Source of the DNA: Sphingobacteriales bacterium UTBCD1 | GTDB lineage: Bacteria > Bacteroidota > Bacteroidia > Chitinophagales > Chitinophagaceae | Assembly (NCBI GenBank): GCA_002066995.1 | Contig: MWTC01000024.1 | Location: forward strand, 1-44,891 | Length of the DNA: 44,891 nt | Reading direction: 5' to 3' | Shown here: one piece after another, positions 32,268-41,175 of the stretch | How the letters are laid out: every line of letters starts with the position of its first letter | Numbering within the stretch: position 1 is the first letter of the stretch | The notes under the pieces: generated by a model | Seen by the model: the letters and a program-made list of their open reading frames with translations, nothing else | Told to the model about the DNA's origin: nothing | The model's database searches: none | Translations under genes and position numbers: made by a program

Positions 32268-33242
32268 ATGTTGAAAATCGGAGTTTTTGGCGTGGGACAT
32301 CTCGGTAAATTTCATCTCAACAACTGGAAAGAAATACCCGGAATTGAATTGACCGGTTTTTATGATCCCAATGATGATACGGCAAATGAAGTTTCAAAAA
32401 AATATCAACTGCCCCGTTTCCATGATTCGGATATTTTGATGGATGCCTGCGATGCACTGGATATTGTTGCTCCAACCAATTTTCATTTTGGATTATGTGA
32501 ACAAGCCATTAAAAAAGGAAAACATGTATTTGTGGAAAAACCTTTGGCAAATACAATGGATGAAGCGGAGCAATTAGTAAAACTGGTCAAAGAATCCGGC
32601 ATAAAACTCCAGGTTGGTCATGTAGAACGGTTTAACCCCGCATACTTATCCATAAAAGATATGCCGCTGAATCCTCTTTTTATTGAAGTTCATCGTTTGG
32701 CTCAGTTTGACCCGAGGGGAACCGAGGTGAGTGTGATCCTCGACCTGATGATCCACGACATTGACATTGTTCTAAGTATTGTAAAGAGTGATGTAAAGCA
32801 TATATCGGCAAGCGGCGTAGGCGTACTTACCGATACACCCGATATTGCCAATGTCCGTATCGAATTTCACAACGGATGTGTGGCTAACCTTACCAGCAGC
32901 CGTATCTCCATGAAAAAAATGCGCAAGATGCGGCTCTTTCAGAAAGATGCATACATTGGCATTGATTTCCTGAATAAAAAAACAGAAGTGATCAAACTAA
33001 AAGATCCATCGGACAATAAGGCTTTCACTTTCGATATCGAAACGCCACACGGTAAAAAAACTATTGCAGTGGCCAACCCGGTGGTTCCGGAAGTAAATGC
33101 CATCCGGAAAGAACTGGAAGAATTCCGAAACTCGATTTTGAATAATACCAAAACAGTTGTTTCAGAAATTGATGGCATGATGGCAATGGATGTAGCACAC
33201 CAGATCCTCCGTAAAATCGGGCATAACATTATCACTACCTGA
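32268..33242 (+). CDS. Gfo/Idh/MocA-family oxidoreductase
   Basis: This 324-residue NAD(P)-dependent oxidoreductase probably acts on a sugar or sugar nucleotide. The N-terminal Rossmann domain starts MLKIGVFGVGHLGKFHL and reaches the family's signature EKP (Glu90-Lys91-Pro92, in HVFVEKPLANTMDEA). The C-terminal substrate domain includes LQVGHVERFNPAYLSI and EVSVILDLMIHDIDIVLSIV, where the His near DLMIHDID is the usual catalytic candidate. Its stop overlaps the start of the sugar transferase (TGATG), so the two are translationally coupled, which suggests a role in making an exopolysaccharide or O-antigen sugar (inference). Confidence 0.88.
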   Translation: MLKIGVFGVGHLGKFHLNNWKEIPGIELTGFYDPNDDTANEVSKKYQLPRFHDSDILMDACDALDIVAPTNFHFGLCEQAIKKGKHVFVEKPLANTMDEAEQLVKLVKESGIKLQVGHVERFNPAYLSIKDMPLNPLFIEVHRLAQFDPRGTEVSVILDLMIHDIDIVLSIVKSDVKHISASGVGVLTDTPDIANVRIEFHNGCVANLTSSRISMKKMRKMRLFQKDAYIGIDFLNKKTEVIKLKDPSDNKAFTFDIETPHGKKTIAVANPVVPEVNAIRKELEEFRNSILNNTKTVVSEIDGMMAMDVAHQILRKIGHNIITT

Positions 33243-34663
33243 TGCAATCACAGAAACAGATATCCGTGGCATGGTATGCTGTGATCGATTTCATCTCAGC
33301 ATCATTGGCCTGGTGTTGTTTTTATTTTATCAGGAAATGGCTGTTGCACAACAATCCATCGGCAACAGACCATCTGCCTATTGACATTCATTTTGGCATG
33401 GACCTTTTACTCATTCCGGCGGGATGGCTTATCCTTTATTCAATAACGGGAGCATACAATATTTCTCTTTACAAAAAATCCAGGCTCACAGAACTTACCG
33501 GCACTTTTCTCATCAATGTCATTGGAAGTATCCTCTTATTTTTCCTGTTCGTAAAAAATGACGTCAACAGCGGGTACTCTTATTATTACCTCGCTTTCTT
33601 TTCCCTGTTAGCTGTTCAATTTCTATTCAGCTTCACCGGCAGATGGGCCATACTGGACATAGTGAAGAGGCAAATACTCTCAGGAAAAGTTTTTTTTAAT
33701 ACATTGATGATAGGCAGTCATGACAATGCAATCCGCATTTTCAAAGAAACAGAAAAGAGCATGCACAATGACGGGTACCGCTATGCTGGGTTTGTGGCAC
33801 GTAATACCAATGGCAAGAATGGTATTGACAAATTCATTCCGGAACTCGGCACCATAGATCAGTTAGAAAAGATCGTTGATCAGCACCAGATCCGTCAAGT
33901 GGTACTGGCGCTGGAAAAATCAGCGCAACCTTTAATGGAAAATATTATCAATCGCCTGAGCGAACTGAATGTGGAAGTGAAGATACAGCCCGATGCACTG
34001 GATATTATTTCCGGATCTGTGAGAACAATTAATGTTCTGGGTGCCCCGCTTATTGACCTGCAGACCACATTAATGCCCGACTGGCAACTCAATATAAAAC
34101 GTTTGATTGATGTGCTGACCTCTCTTTGCAGCATGATTATTCTTTTGCCATTAATTCTTTATGTAATCCTCCGGGTAAGGTTTTCATCAAAAGGTCCCCT
34201 GATTTATCAACAGGAGCGTATCGGGTATAAAGGCAAGCCATTTATGATGTACAAATTCCGTTCAATGGTTGAAAATGCGGAAAAAGATGGACCGGCGCTC
34301 TCTTCAGACAACGATCCGCGGATCACCAAATGGGGAAAAGTAATGCGCCGCTGGCGCCTTGATGAATTACCCCAGCTATGGAATATCCTGAAGGGTGACA
34401 TGAGCCTTGTAGGGCCGAGACCGGAACGTAAATTTTATATTGAACAGATAATAGTCCGATTTCCATATTACAAATACCTGCTGAGAGTAAAACCGGGATT
34501 GACCAGCTGGGGAATGGTGAAATTCGGCTATGCAGAAAATATTGAAGCAATGATAGAAAGAAGCAAATTGGACCTGCTCTATATTGAGAACATTTCTTTA
34601 ATGCTCGATTTTAAAATCATGGCGCATACACTGCGGATCATATTTTCGGGCAAGGGGAAATAA
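33242..34663 (+). CDS. Polyprenyl-phosphate sugar-1-phosphate transferase (WcaJ-like)
   Basis: This 473-residue inner-membrane enzyme should start a polysaccharide repeat unit by moving a sugar-1-phosphate from a nucleotide sugar onto undecaprenyl phosphate. The N-terminal half has about four membrane segments (roughly 12-30, 52-70, 85-105, 115-135) and a Rossmann-like middle domain. The C-terminal sugar-transferase domain begins KRLIDVLTSLCSMIILLPLIL and carries the catalytic motifs MYKFRSMVENAEKDGPALSS and RRWRLDELPQLWNILKGDMS, then LVGPRPE. The start ATG overlaps the previous stop by one base. The sugar is unknown; glucose or galactose is typical for this group. Confidence 0.93.
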   Translation: MQSQKQISVAWYAVIDFISASLAWCCFYFIRKWLLHNNPSATDHLPIDIHFGMDLLLIPAGWLILYSITGAYNISLYKKSRLTELTGTFLINVIGSILLFFLFVKNDVNSGYSYYYLAFFSLLAVQFLFSFTGRWAILDIVKRQILSGKVFFNTLMIGSHDNAIRIFKETEKSMHNDGYRYAGFVARNTNGKNGIDKFIPELGTIDQLEKIVDQHQIRQVVLALEKSAQPLMENIINRLSELNVEVKIQPDALDIISGSVRTINVLGAPLIDLQTTLMPDWQLNIKRLIDVLTSLCSMIILLPLILYVILRVRFSSKGPLIYQQERIGYKGKPFMMYKFRSMVENAEKDGPALSSDNDPRITKWGKVMRRWRLDELPQLWNILKGDMSLVGPRPERKFYIEQIIVRFPYYKYLLRVKPGLTSWGMVKFGYAENIEAMIERSKLDLLYIENISLMLDFKIMAHTLRIIFSGKGK

Positions 34664-34667
34664 TACA

Positions 34668-34695
34668 GCCCGAAACGGGCAATTTGTAATTTTCA
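34668..34695 (+). terminator. Weak terminator after the sugar transferase
   Basis: GCCCG-AAA-CGGGC (34668-34680) is a perfect 5-bp hairpin, 5 nt beyond the stop and followed by a moderately T-rich stretch. Confidence 0.45.
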
Positions 34696-34726
34696 TTTGC
34701 CAGTCATTAATTGGCAGATTATTCTT

Positions 34727-34734
34727 TATTTTTG
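34727..34734 (+). promoter_or_regulatory. -7 box of the M1 peptidase gene
   Basis: TATTTTTG fits TAnnTTTG and ends 15 nt before the proposed TTG start at 34750. No -33 element is clear. Confidence 0.45.
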
Positions 34735-34749
34735 AGAAACGATATCCGT

Positions 34750-37620
34750 TTGAAAAAAATATTCTTACTCTTTTTAACATACTGCTTATCTCCAAATGGC
34801 AATTCCCAAAGGGCTTACTGGCAGCAACAAGTCAATTATACTATTGATGTAGCGCTGAATGACAAAGACAACACGCTGGATGCTTTTGAAAAAATCGAAT
34901 ATATCAATAATTCCCCCGACACATTAAAATTCATCTGGTTTCACCTTTGGCCCAATGCATATAAAAATGATCAGACTGCTTTCAGCGACCAGCTATTGCT
35001 CAACGGTAACACACAATTTTATTTTTCCGGCAAAGATGAGAGAGGTTACATCAACCGCCTGGATTTTAAAGTGGATAACATGACTGCATCCGTGGAAGAT
35101 CATCCACGTTATATTGATATTGTAAAATTAATCTTACCATATCCCTTAGCTCCGGGGCAAAAATGCATCATCACCACACCGTTTCATGAAAAGCTTCCAT
35201 TTAATTTATCAAGAGGCGGGCATGATGGCCAAAGCTACCAGGCCACACAATGGTATCCCAAACCGGCAGTGTATGATAATAACGGCTGGCACCCGATGCC
35301 CTACCTGGATCAGGGAGAGTTTTACAGTGAGTTCGGAAATTTTGATGTGAGCATAACCGTTCCCAAAAATTATGTGGTGGCAGCCACAGGGGAATTGCAG
35401 AATAAAGAAGAAAAAGCATGGTTGAAGTCAAGGGCATCATTTTCATGGACACCGGCAAAAGAAAAAATAAAGACCAAAGGAGGCGGTACAAAATTTATTA
35501 CCGGCAAATTTCCTCCTTCTGCCCTGCAAACAAAAACTTTGAGATTTACTCAAAACAATATTCATGATTTTGCCTGGTTTGCCGACAAGCGGTTCATCGT
35601 GGAAGAAGACACCTGCCTGCTGCAATCGGGCAGAGTGATCAATGTATTTTCTTTTTATACACCTGATCAAAAAGACGAATGGAAAAAGAGTATTCAGTTT
35701 AGCAAGGATGCAATTCATTTTTATTCCCGCCGAGTTGGAGAATATCCTTATAACACAGTGAGCGTGGTACAAGGGCCTGAAAGTTTTGGCGGCGGGATGG
35801 AATACCCGGCTATAACAATCATTTCTCCATCTTCTTCCGGAAAAGAACTGGATCTTACCATTACGCATGAGATCGGGCACAACTGGTTTTATGGAATACT
35901 TGCCAGCAATGAAAGAGACCATCCGTGGATGGATGAGGGCATCAATTCATATTATGAGCAGTCCTATTCGCAATGGAAATACGGCAAATATGCTACCCCT
36001 GATAAAATTTTCCAGGAAACAGTATCTGTTACAGGAAGGGATCTGGCAATTGAAACTACATCTGTAGCTTTTTCTGAAAGTAATTATTATCTCATTGCCT
36101 ATTATAAAACTGCCCAATGGATGAGCTATCTGGAATCACAACTTGGAACCGAAACATTTGATAAGGCTATGCAGAATTATTACAGGCAGTTCCGGTTTAA
36201 ACATCCCCAACCTGCTGATTTCAAAAAAGTATTTGAAGAAAGCCCGGGAAAGAACACGGATTCAGTATTTTCTTATTTGCATAAAACCGGGCTTTTACCA
36301 AATGAACAGAGAAAAGGTTCCCGGATTGCTTCAATATTAAACCCTAAGTCAATACCCGCTTATCTGAATTCACAAGCCCGTAATATTTTCCTGCTTAGTC
36401 CCTCTTTGGGATTCAACAGTTACGACAAACTCATGCTGGGAGGTTTTTTTACCAATTACAAATTGCCGCCTACCAAATTCCAGTTCTTTGCAGCCCCTAT
36501 GTATGCAACCGGCTCCAAATCATTCACGGGAACCGGGAAAATCAATTATACCTTCTATCCACCCGGAATTTTCAGGAAAATTGACTTGTTCCTGAATGCA
36601 GCTACTTTCAATATGGATCAATACACAGATACTTCCGGCAAAAAAACATTTATGGCTTTTCAGAAAATTGTTCCGGGGATTCGATTCACTTTCAAACAAA
36701 AAGATTTGCGAAGTTCCCTGCAATATTATATTCAATGGAAAACCTTTTTGATTGGAGAAGACAACCTTCATTTTTACCGTGATACAATAATTACCGGTAC
36801 CGATACCACTGTTTCCACAAAATATAATTTGCTCCGTAAAAACAGGTACCTGAATCAGCTCAGTGTTGCTATTGAAAATAACAGGGCTCTGTATCCTTAT
36901 TCCGGAGAGTTAAAAATAGAACAGTCGAATGGTTTTATAAGGTCTGCATTCACCGGGAATTATTTTTTCAATTACCCGAAAGGAGGGGGGCTCGATGTCC
37001 GCCTCTTTGCAGGAAAATTTTTTTACACAGGGTCAAGAACCACCAAAATGCAATTTGAAACTGACCGGTACCATTTAAACATGACAGGCGCTAATGGATA
37101 TGAAGATTATACTTACAGCGATTATTTCATCGGCAGAAATAAATTTAACGGCATGGCCAGCCAGCAGATCATGATCAGGGACGGTGGCTTCAAAGTGAGA
37201 ACGGATCTGTTAGCAAACAAAGTGGGCAAAACAGATAACTGGCTGATCGCTGTCAATTTCAATTCATCTATTCCCTCAAACATAAACCCCCTGAGTTTAC
37301 TGCCTGTAAAAATTCCTCTTAAAGTTTTCGCAGATATCGGTACTTATGCAGATGCATGGAAAACCGATGCAGGGCTTGACCGGTTTTTATTTGACGCAGG
37401 AATCCAGATACCATTACTTAAAGGAATTATCAATATTTATATCCCGGTTTTTTACAGCAATATTTATAAAGACTATTTCCGGTCAACAGTAGAACAGAAA
37501 AACAGGTGGCTGCGCATCACCTCATTCTCCATTAATATTTCCAGCTTAAATTTTAAAAAACTCAATTTTTCTTTTGTGGATGAAGCATCCGTTAAACATA
37601 GAATACCTGCCACACTCTGA
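34750..37620 (+). CDS. M1-family metallopeptidase with outer-membrane-barrel-like C-terminal half
   Basis: This 956-residue exported protein begins with an M1 (gluzincin) aminopeptidase. The substrate motif GGGMEYP covers 347-353, the zinc site HEIGH gives His373, Glu374 and His377, Glu396 in WMDEGINS is the third ligand (HEXXH-X18-E), and Tyr451/452 is the likely catalytic Tyr. From about residue 540 on the sequence alternates polar and hydrophobic residues in many short segments (for example NYTFYPPGIFRKIDLFLNAA, LDVRLFAGKFFYTG), as in an outer-membrane barrel. No ATG gives a signal peptide, but a TTG at 34750 gives MKKIFLLFLTYCLSPNGNSQ, so I chose that. It overlaps the next gene by 41 nt. 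Confidence 0.88.
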   Translation: MKKIFLLFLTYCLSPNGNSQRAYWQQQVNYTIDVALNDKDNTLDAFEKIEYINNSPDTLKFIWFHLWPNAYKNDQTAFSDQLLLNGNTQFYFSGKDERGYINRLDFKVDNMTASVEDHPRYIDIVKLILPYPLAPGQKCIITTPFHEKLPFNLSRGGHDGQSYQATQWYPKPAVYDNNGWHPMPYLDQGEFYSEFGNFDVSITVPKNYVVAATGELQNKEEKAWLKSRASFSWTPAKEKIKTKGGGTKFITGKFPPSALQTKTLRFTQNNIHDFAWFADKRFIVEEDTCLLQSGRVINVFSFYTPDQKDEWKKSIQFSKDAIHFYSRRVGEYPYNTVSVVQGPESFGGGMEYPAITIISPSSSGKELDLTITHEIGHNWFYGILASNERDHPWMDEGINSYYEQSYSQWKYGKYATPDKIFQETVSVTGRDLAIETTSVAFSESNYYLIAYYKTAQWMSYLESQLGTETFDKAMQNYYRQFRFKHPQPADFKKVFEESPGKNTDSVFSYLHKTGLLPNEQRKGSRIASILNPKSIPAYLNSQARNIFLLSPSLGFNSYDKLMLGGFFTNYKLPPTKFQFFAAPMYATGSKSFTGTGKINYTFYPPGIFRKIDLFLNAATFNMDQYTDTSGKKTFMAFQKIVPGIRFTFKQKDLRSSLQYYIQWKTFLIGEDNLHFYRDTIITGTDTTVSTKYNLLRKNRYLNQLSVAIENNRALYPYSGELKIEQSNGFIRSAFTGNYFFNYPKGGGLDVRLFAGKFFYTGSRTTKMQFETDRYHLNMTGANGYEDYTYSDYFIGRNKFNGMASQQIMIRDGGFKVRTDLLANKVGKTDNWLIAVNFNSSIPSNINPLSLLPVKIPLKVFADIGTYADAWKTDAGLDRFLFDAGIQIPLLKGIINIYIPVFYSNIYKDYFRSTVEQKNRWLRITSFSINISSLNFKKLNFSFVDEASVKHRIPATL

Positions 37621-38500
37621 GATTGACAAAAAAAAATGGGATTCTTGCATGGAGCAAGCAAAAAACGGTCTGGTGTATGCATACTCATTTTATCTCGATG
37701 AAATGTCGGAAAACTGGGATGCACTGGTGTTAAACGATTACGAGGCTGTCATGCCGCTGACCTGGAATAAAAAATACGGAATTTATTATTTGTACCAGCC
37801 ATTTCTAACGGCACAGTCGGGAATTTTCGGAAACAATATCACCTCAGATTTACTGGAACAATTTCTAAGATCAGTACCACAAAAATTTCAATACTGGGAT
37901 TTTTGCCTGAACCAGGGAAATGTTTTCCGGTTAAAGAGTTTTTCACTGTTTGAACGAAGCAATTTCGTACTGAGCCTTAACAATAGTTATATTGAATTAT
38001 TCAACAGCTTTAATGAAAATATCAGGCGAAACGTAAGAAAATCAGAGCAGGCAGGTTGCATTATTCAAAGATCTTTTGAAATTGAAAAAGTGACCGGGGC
38101 TGCTTCTGAGCAAATGAAAAAATTTGCACATAACTGGAAAGGAGGCCTGGAGCGGTTTAAAAAATTATATCACTTTCTTCACCAAAAAGGCATGGCTACA
38201 ACCTATGGTGTTTTTTTAAACCAACAACTGATGGCTTCATGCGTTCTTTTATATTCCCACAACAGGATCTATTATGTGCTTGTGGGCAATACACCCAACG
38301 GCAAAACAATGGGCGCCTCCCATGCTTTGATCAATGCAATCATTAAAGATCATGCGGGTAAAGATCTGCTGCTTGATTTTGAAGGATCCGATATTCCAAG
38401 CCTGGCATTTTTTTACAGGAGTTTCGGCTCAACAGAAGAAAAATATGCAGCAATCCGTATGAACCGGCTTCCTTTTTATTTGAGATGGATAAAAAAATAA
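37580..38500 (+). CDS. GNAT/FemAB-like acyltransferase
   Basis: This 306-residue protein has the double-GNAT feel of FemAB-like acyltransferases. Its second half (FNENIRRNVRKSEQAGCIIQ, then VFLNQQLMASCVLLYSHNRIYYVLVGNTP and LLLDFEGSDIPSLAFFYRSFGS) matches the acetyltransferase-6 type domain found in enzymes that add amino acids or acyl groups to cell-envelope molecules. Substrate and donor are unknown. The ATG at 37580 is used; it overlaps the end of the M1 peptidase gene by 41 nt, so the two are probably co-transcribed and perhaps translationally coupled. The N-terminal half is less clear. Confidence 0.7.
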   Translation: MKHPLNIEYLPHSEIDKKKWDSCMEQAKNGLVYAYSFYLDEMSENWDALVLNDYEAVMPLTWNKKYGIYYLYQPFLTAQSGIFGNNITSDLLEQFLRSVPQKFQYWDFCLNQGNVFRLKSFSLFERSNFVLSLNNSYIELFNSFNENIRRNVRKSEQAGCIIQRSFEIEKVTGAASEQMKKFAHNWKGGLERFKKLYHFLHQKGMATTYGVFLNQQLMASCVLLYSHNRIYYVLVGNTPNGKTMGASHALINAIIKDHAGKDLLLDFEGSDIPSLAFFYRSFGSTEEKYAAIRMNRLPFYLRWIKK

Positions 38501-38623
38501 GTACTGAGCTCAATCCCCGGTTAGCTGCAGGCAGGTACCCCGCAATCGTTTACCTTTTCCTGGCCGGGCATTTCTGTTTAATTTCATTTCCTGATTTTCA
38601 TTTATGACATTTCATTTTCAATC

Positions 38624-39298
38624 TCAATATCCTCTTCCTTCCAGTATCTTCTCCGCCACAACAAGGTCAATGGGCATAGTGATTTTAATATTGATCCTTT
38701 CTCCTTCGATAAGGTTGATCTTGACTCCCATTTTTTCCACCACACTTGCTTCATCTGTAAATATTTCTTCATAAGGCTGCTCAAATGCCTGTTTGAGAAT
38801 ATTGCTAAAAAAAGTTTGAGGTGTTTGGATCAACCTTATCCTGTTGCGGTCAACAACCGGATTATTACCTTCTCCCGTCAGAATGCGTATAGTTTCCGTT
38901 GCAGCAACAGAAGGAATGGCGCTGCCTTTTTCCACTGCTTCTTCACCACAGCGGCGGATCAATTGAGGAGAAATAAGGCAACGTACACCATCATGGACGA
39001 ATACGAGTGAGTGTGTATCAACAAGGCTCAGCCCATTTTTTACAGAATGAAAGCGGGTATTGCCTCCTGTAGTTATCCGAATACGGTTTTCCGGGTATTC
39101 TTTTGCAATAAGCTTTCCCCTTTCCAGATGATTTTCCGGTAATACCAGAATGATCTGTACATCTTCGTACGCTTCAATAAAGGCTTTTAGCGTGTACCAT
39201 AAAACAGGTTTTCCTTTTAAAAGCTGAAACTGCTTGGGCACTTCTCCACCCATTCTTGTTCCGGAACCTCCGGCTACTATGATTGCATATTTTTGCAT
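38624..39298 (-). CDS. ispD: 2-C-methyl-D-erythritol 4-phosphate cytidylyltransferase
   Basis: IspD joins CTP and methylerythritol phosphate in the non-mevalonate isoprenoid pathway. The 224-residue protein starts at the ATG at 39298 (MQKYAIIVAGGSGTRMGGEVPKQF), which puts the CTP-binding loop at residues 9-17 and the conserved PKQF directly after. A frame running on to 39391 adds a hydrophobic tail that is not family-like. Further motifs are VFVHDGVRCLISPQLI, SVAATETIR, LIQTPQTFFS and FTDEASVVEKMG. Length is normal. It converges with the acyltransferase gene and diverges from the membrane protein at 39496. Confidence 0.95.
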   Translation of the reverse strand: MQKYAIIVAGGSGTRMGGEVPKQFQLLKGKPVLWYTLKAFIEAYEDVQIILVLPENHLERGKLIAKEYPENRIRITTGGNTRFHSVKNGLSLVDTHSLVFVHDGVRCLISPQLIRRCGEEAVEKGSAIPSVAATETIRILTGEGNNPVVDRNRIRLIQTPQTFFSNILKQAFEQPYEEIFTDEASVVEKMGVKINLIEGERINIKITMPIDLVVAEKILEGRGY

Positions 39299-39495
39299 GG
39301 CGGTAAATATAAGGCAGAAAATGAAAGTAAAGATTGTCCCTAAAAAGATGATTTGGAAAATAAACCGAGTGCCATCCAATATTTGAATCAAAAGGGCGTT
39401 ATACTGTCTTAAATCCCTGCCCTGAAAAATCTGACCCTGCTCCTGCTAACCTGTCAATTCCCGCAATAACCTATTCTTAATTTCAACTACTTCCA

Positions 39496-40182
39496 TTGAT
39501 TTCCTCTTTTAAAAATAAACTAAAGCGGTCCGATCTTTTCCTCATCGCTGCCAACCTGCTGCCGGTGATCGGTGTTTGGTATTTCAACTGGAATCCTGCA
39601 GAAGTATTCATGGTCTATGCTCTTGAAACAATTATTATCGGTTTTTTCACATTAATAAAAATGGGCATTGTGACCTTAGTGCGAAAAACGGATATATGGT
39701 ACAATAAAGGAAGTACCCAGCTTGTTTCCGGGTTGTTTTTCATGCTTTTTTTCATGGTGCATTACGGAATGTTTGTTGCCATTCAAACAGGAATGTTTAT
39801 TACAATTTCCGGCATTGGCAAGGAATTTCATCTCGGCTTCTTTGAATTCTTTTTGCACTGGCCATCTTATTTCAAAGGCGACCTGCTTTATATGCTGCTG
39901 GGATTTTTCATCAGTTATGGCTTTAACTTATACTGGAATTTTATCAGGCCGGGTATTTATCGTAATGTACCCATGATGTTATTAATGTTCCAGCCTTACG
40001 AAAGAATTTTTGTACAGCAATTCATCGTGATCCTGGGAAGTATGTTCCTAACATTCGGAGCAGGAAAAATTTTCATTCTCATTTTCGCTGCGGTGAAGAT
40101 ATTCGTTGAAGTGTTTCTAAACTTTGAAGGCATTCTGAACAAATCAATGCAGGATATGAGAAAAGAATCAGGACAACAGTAG
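39496..40182 (+). CDS. DUF6498-like integral membrane protein
   Basis: This 228-residue protein has about six hydrophobic segments (for example LFLIAANLLPVIGVWYF, VSGLFFMLFFMVHYGMFVAI, LLYMLLGFFISYGFNLYW, FIVILGSMFLTFGAGKIFILI). The NWNPAEVFMVYALETIIIGFFT stretch and the HYGMF motif resemble the DUF6498 family, which has no assigned function. The only start giving the full first segment is a TTG at 39496; the first ATG would remove 38 residues including a membrane segment. Its last 15 bp overlap the end of the heptose kinase gene on the other strand. Confidence 0.72.
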   Translation: MISSFKNKLKRSDLFLIAANLLPVIGVWYFNWNPAEVFMVYALETIIIGFFTLIKMGIVTLVRKTDIWYNKGSTQLVSGLFFMLFFMVHYGMFVAIQTGMFITISGIGKEFHLGFFEFFLHWPSYFKGDLLYMLLGFFISYGFNLYWNFIRPGIYRNVPMMLLMFQPYERIFVQQFIVILGSMFLTFGAGKIFILIFAAVKIFVEVFLNFEGILNKSMQDMRKESGQQ

Positions 40183-41157
40183 TTCACATTCATTCAGCAA
40201 TTTTCCCCTGTCGATCGCTACTGTACCAACTTCTTCACAAACTAATCCGCCGGCAATATTGGCCACTTCAGCCATCAGGTGAATATTTTTAGTAGCGGCA
40301 TACACCAGTGAAGCAACAGCAGCTACCGTATCTCCTGCACCCGATACATCTGCGATATTTCTCCGGTGAGAAGGCATAAGACTTGATGTTCCATCCTGCT
40401 GGCAAAAAACTCCTTTTTCTGAAAGCGTGATAAACGAAACCCGGTGGTGAAGCATGCGTTCAAGCTCCTTATGGATTTTTTCCAGCAAAGGTTTGTTCAC
40501 TTCGTCAACTAAAAGATTCAAAGCTTCTTTTACCTCTTTCAGGTTGGGTTTGAAAATATCGGCATGCTGATATGAAAAGAAATTTTTCCGTTTCGGATCT
40601 ATGGATGTGATGATGCCAGCCTCCCTGCATAAATGTATTGCTTCACGAATAACCCGTTCTGTCAGTACTCCTTTATTGTAATCTTCAAAGATCATGATAT
40701 CCGGGTCTTCCGTTTCAATAAAGGATGAAATCTTTTCAAGCAGTGCATTCTCGTCTGCATGTTCGAGATCATGTGTCTCTTCAGAATCCAGGCGCATCAT
40801 TTGCTGGTTGCGGCTGATAATCCTCGTTTTATTCGTAGTGATACGCCTGGTGCTCTTCAAAATATATGAAGTGTCTATCAGGTTCTCATTGAATAATTCT
40901 TCTAAAAGCAGGCTGTCTGTATCATCACCGGTTACGGATAAAATAAAAACCTGCGAGCCAAGAGAATGACAATTCAAGGCAACGTTTCCTGCACCGCCGA
41001 TACGATATTCTTTATGATCCAGTGAAACTATGGGAACAGGGGCTTCCGGTGAGATCCGTTCAACATTTCCCCATATATAGGTATCGAGCATTATGTCGCC
41101 GATGACGCCTGTCTTCAGCGTGACGAAAGACTCAAATAATTTCTTAAAGTCGGTCAT
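40168..41157 (-). CDS. hldA: D-glycero-beta-D-manno-heptose-7-phosphate kinase
   Basis: This 329-residue PfkB-family kinase makes heptose-1,7-bisphosphate for the lipopolysaccharide inner core. The N-terminus has GDIMLDTYIWGNVERISPEAPVPI, RIGGAGNVALN (52-62) and the catalytic Asp276 in ADVSGAGDT. It corresponds to the kinase half of HldE (RfaE1), with no cytidylyltransferase half attached, so the second activity must be encoded elsewhere. The GT9 gene at 11501 would use the finished ADP-heptose. It follows the APC permease gene on the same strand with an 18-bp gap. Confidence 0.93.
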   Translation of the reverse strand: MTDFKKLFESFVTLKTGVIGDIMLDTYIWGNVERISPEAPVPIVSLDHKEYRIGGAGNVALNCHSLGSQVFILSVTGDDTDSLLLEELFNENLIDTSYILKSTRRITTNKTRIISRNQQMMRLDSEETHDLEHADENALLEKISSFIETEDPDIMIFEDYNKGVLTERVIREAIHLCREAGIITSIDPKRKNFFSYQHADIFKPNLKEVKEALNLLVDEVNKPLLEKIHKELERMLHHRVSFITLSEKGVFCQQDGTSSLMPSHRRNIADVSGAGDTVAAVASLVYAATKNIHLMAEVANIAGGLVCEEVGTVAIDRGKLLNECELLLS

Positions 41158-41175
41158 GCTGCAAAATTCGGTGAT

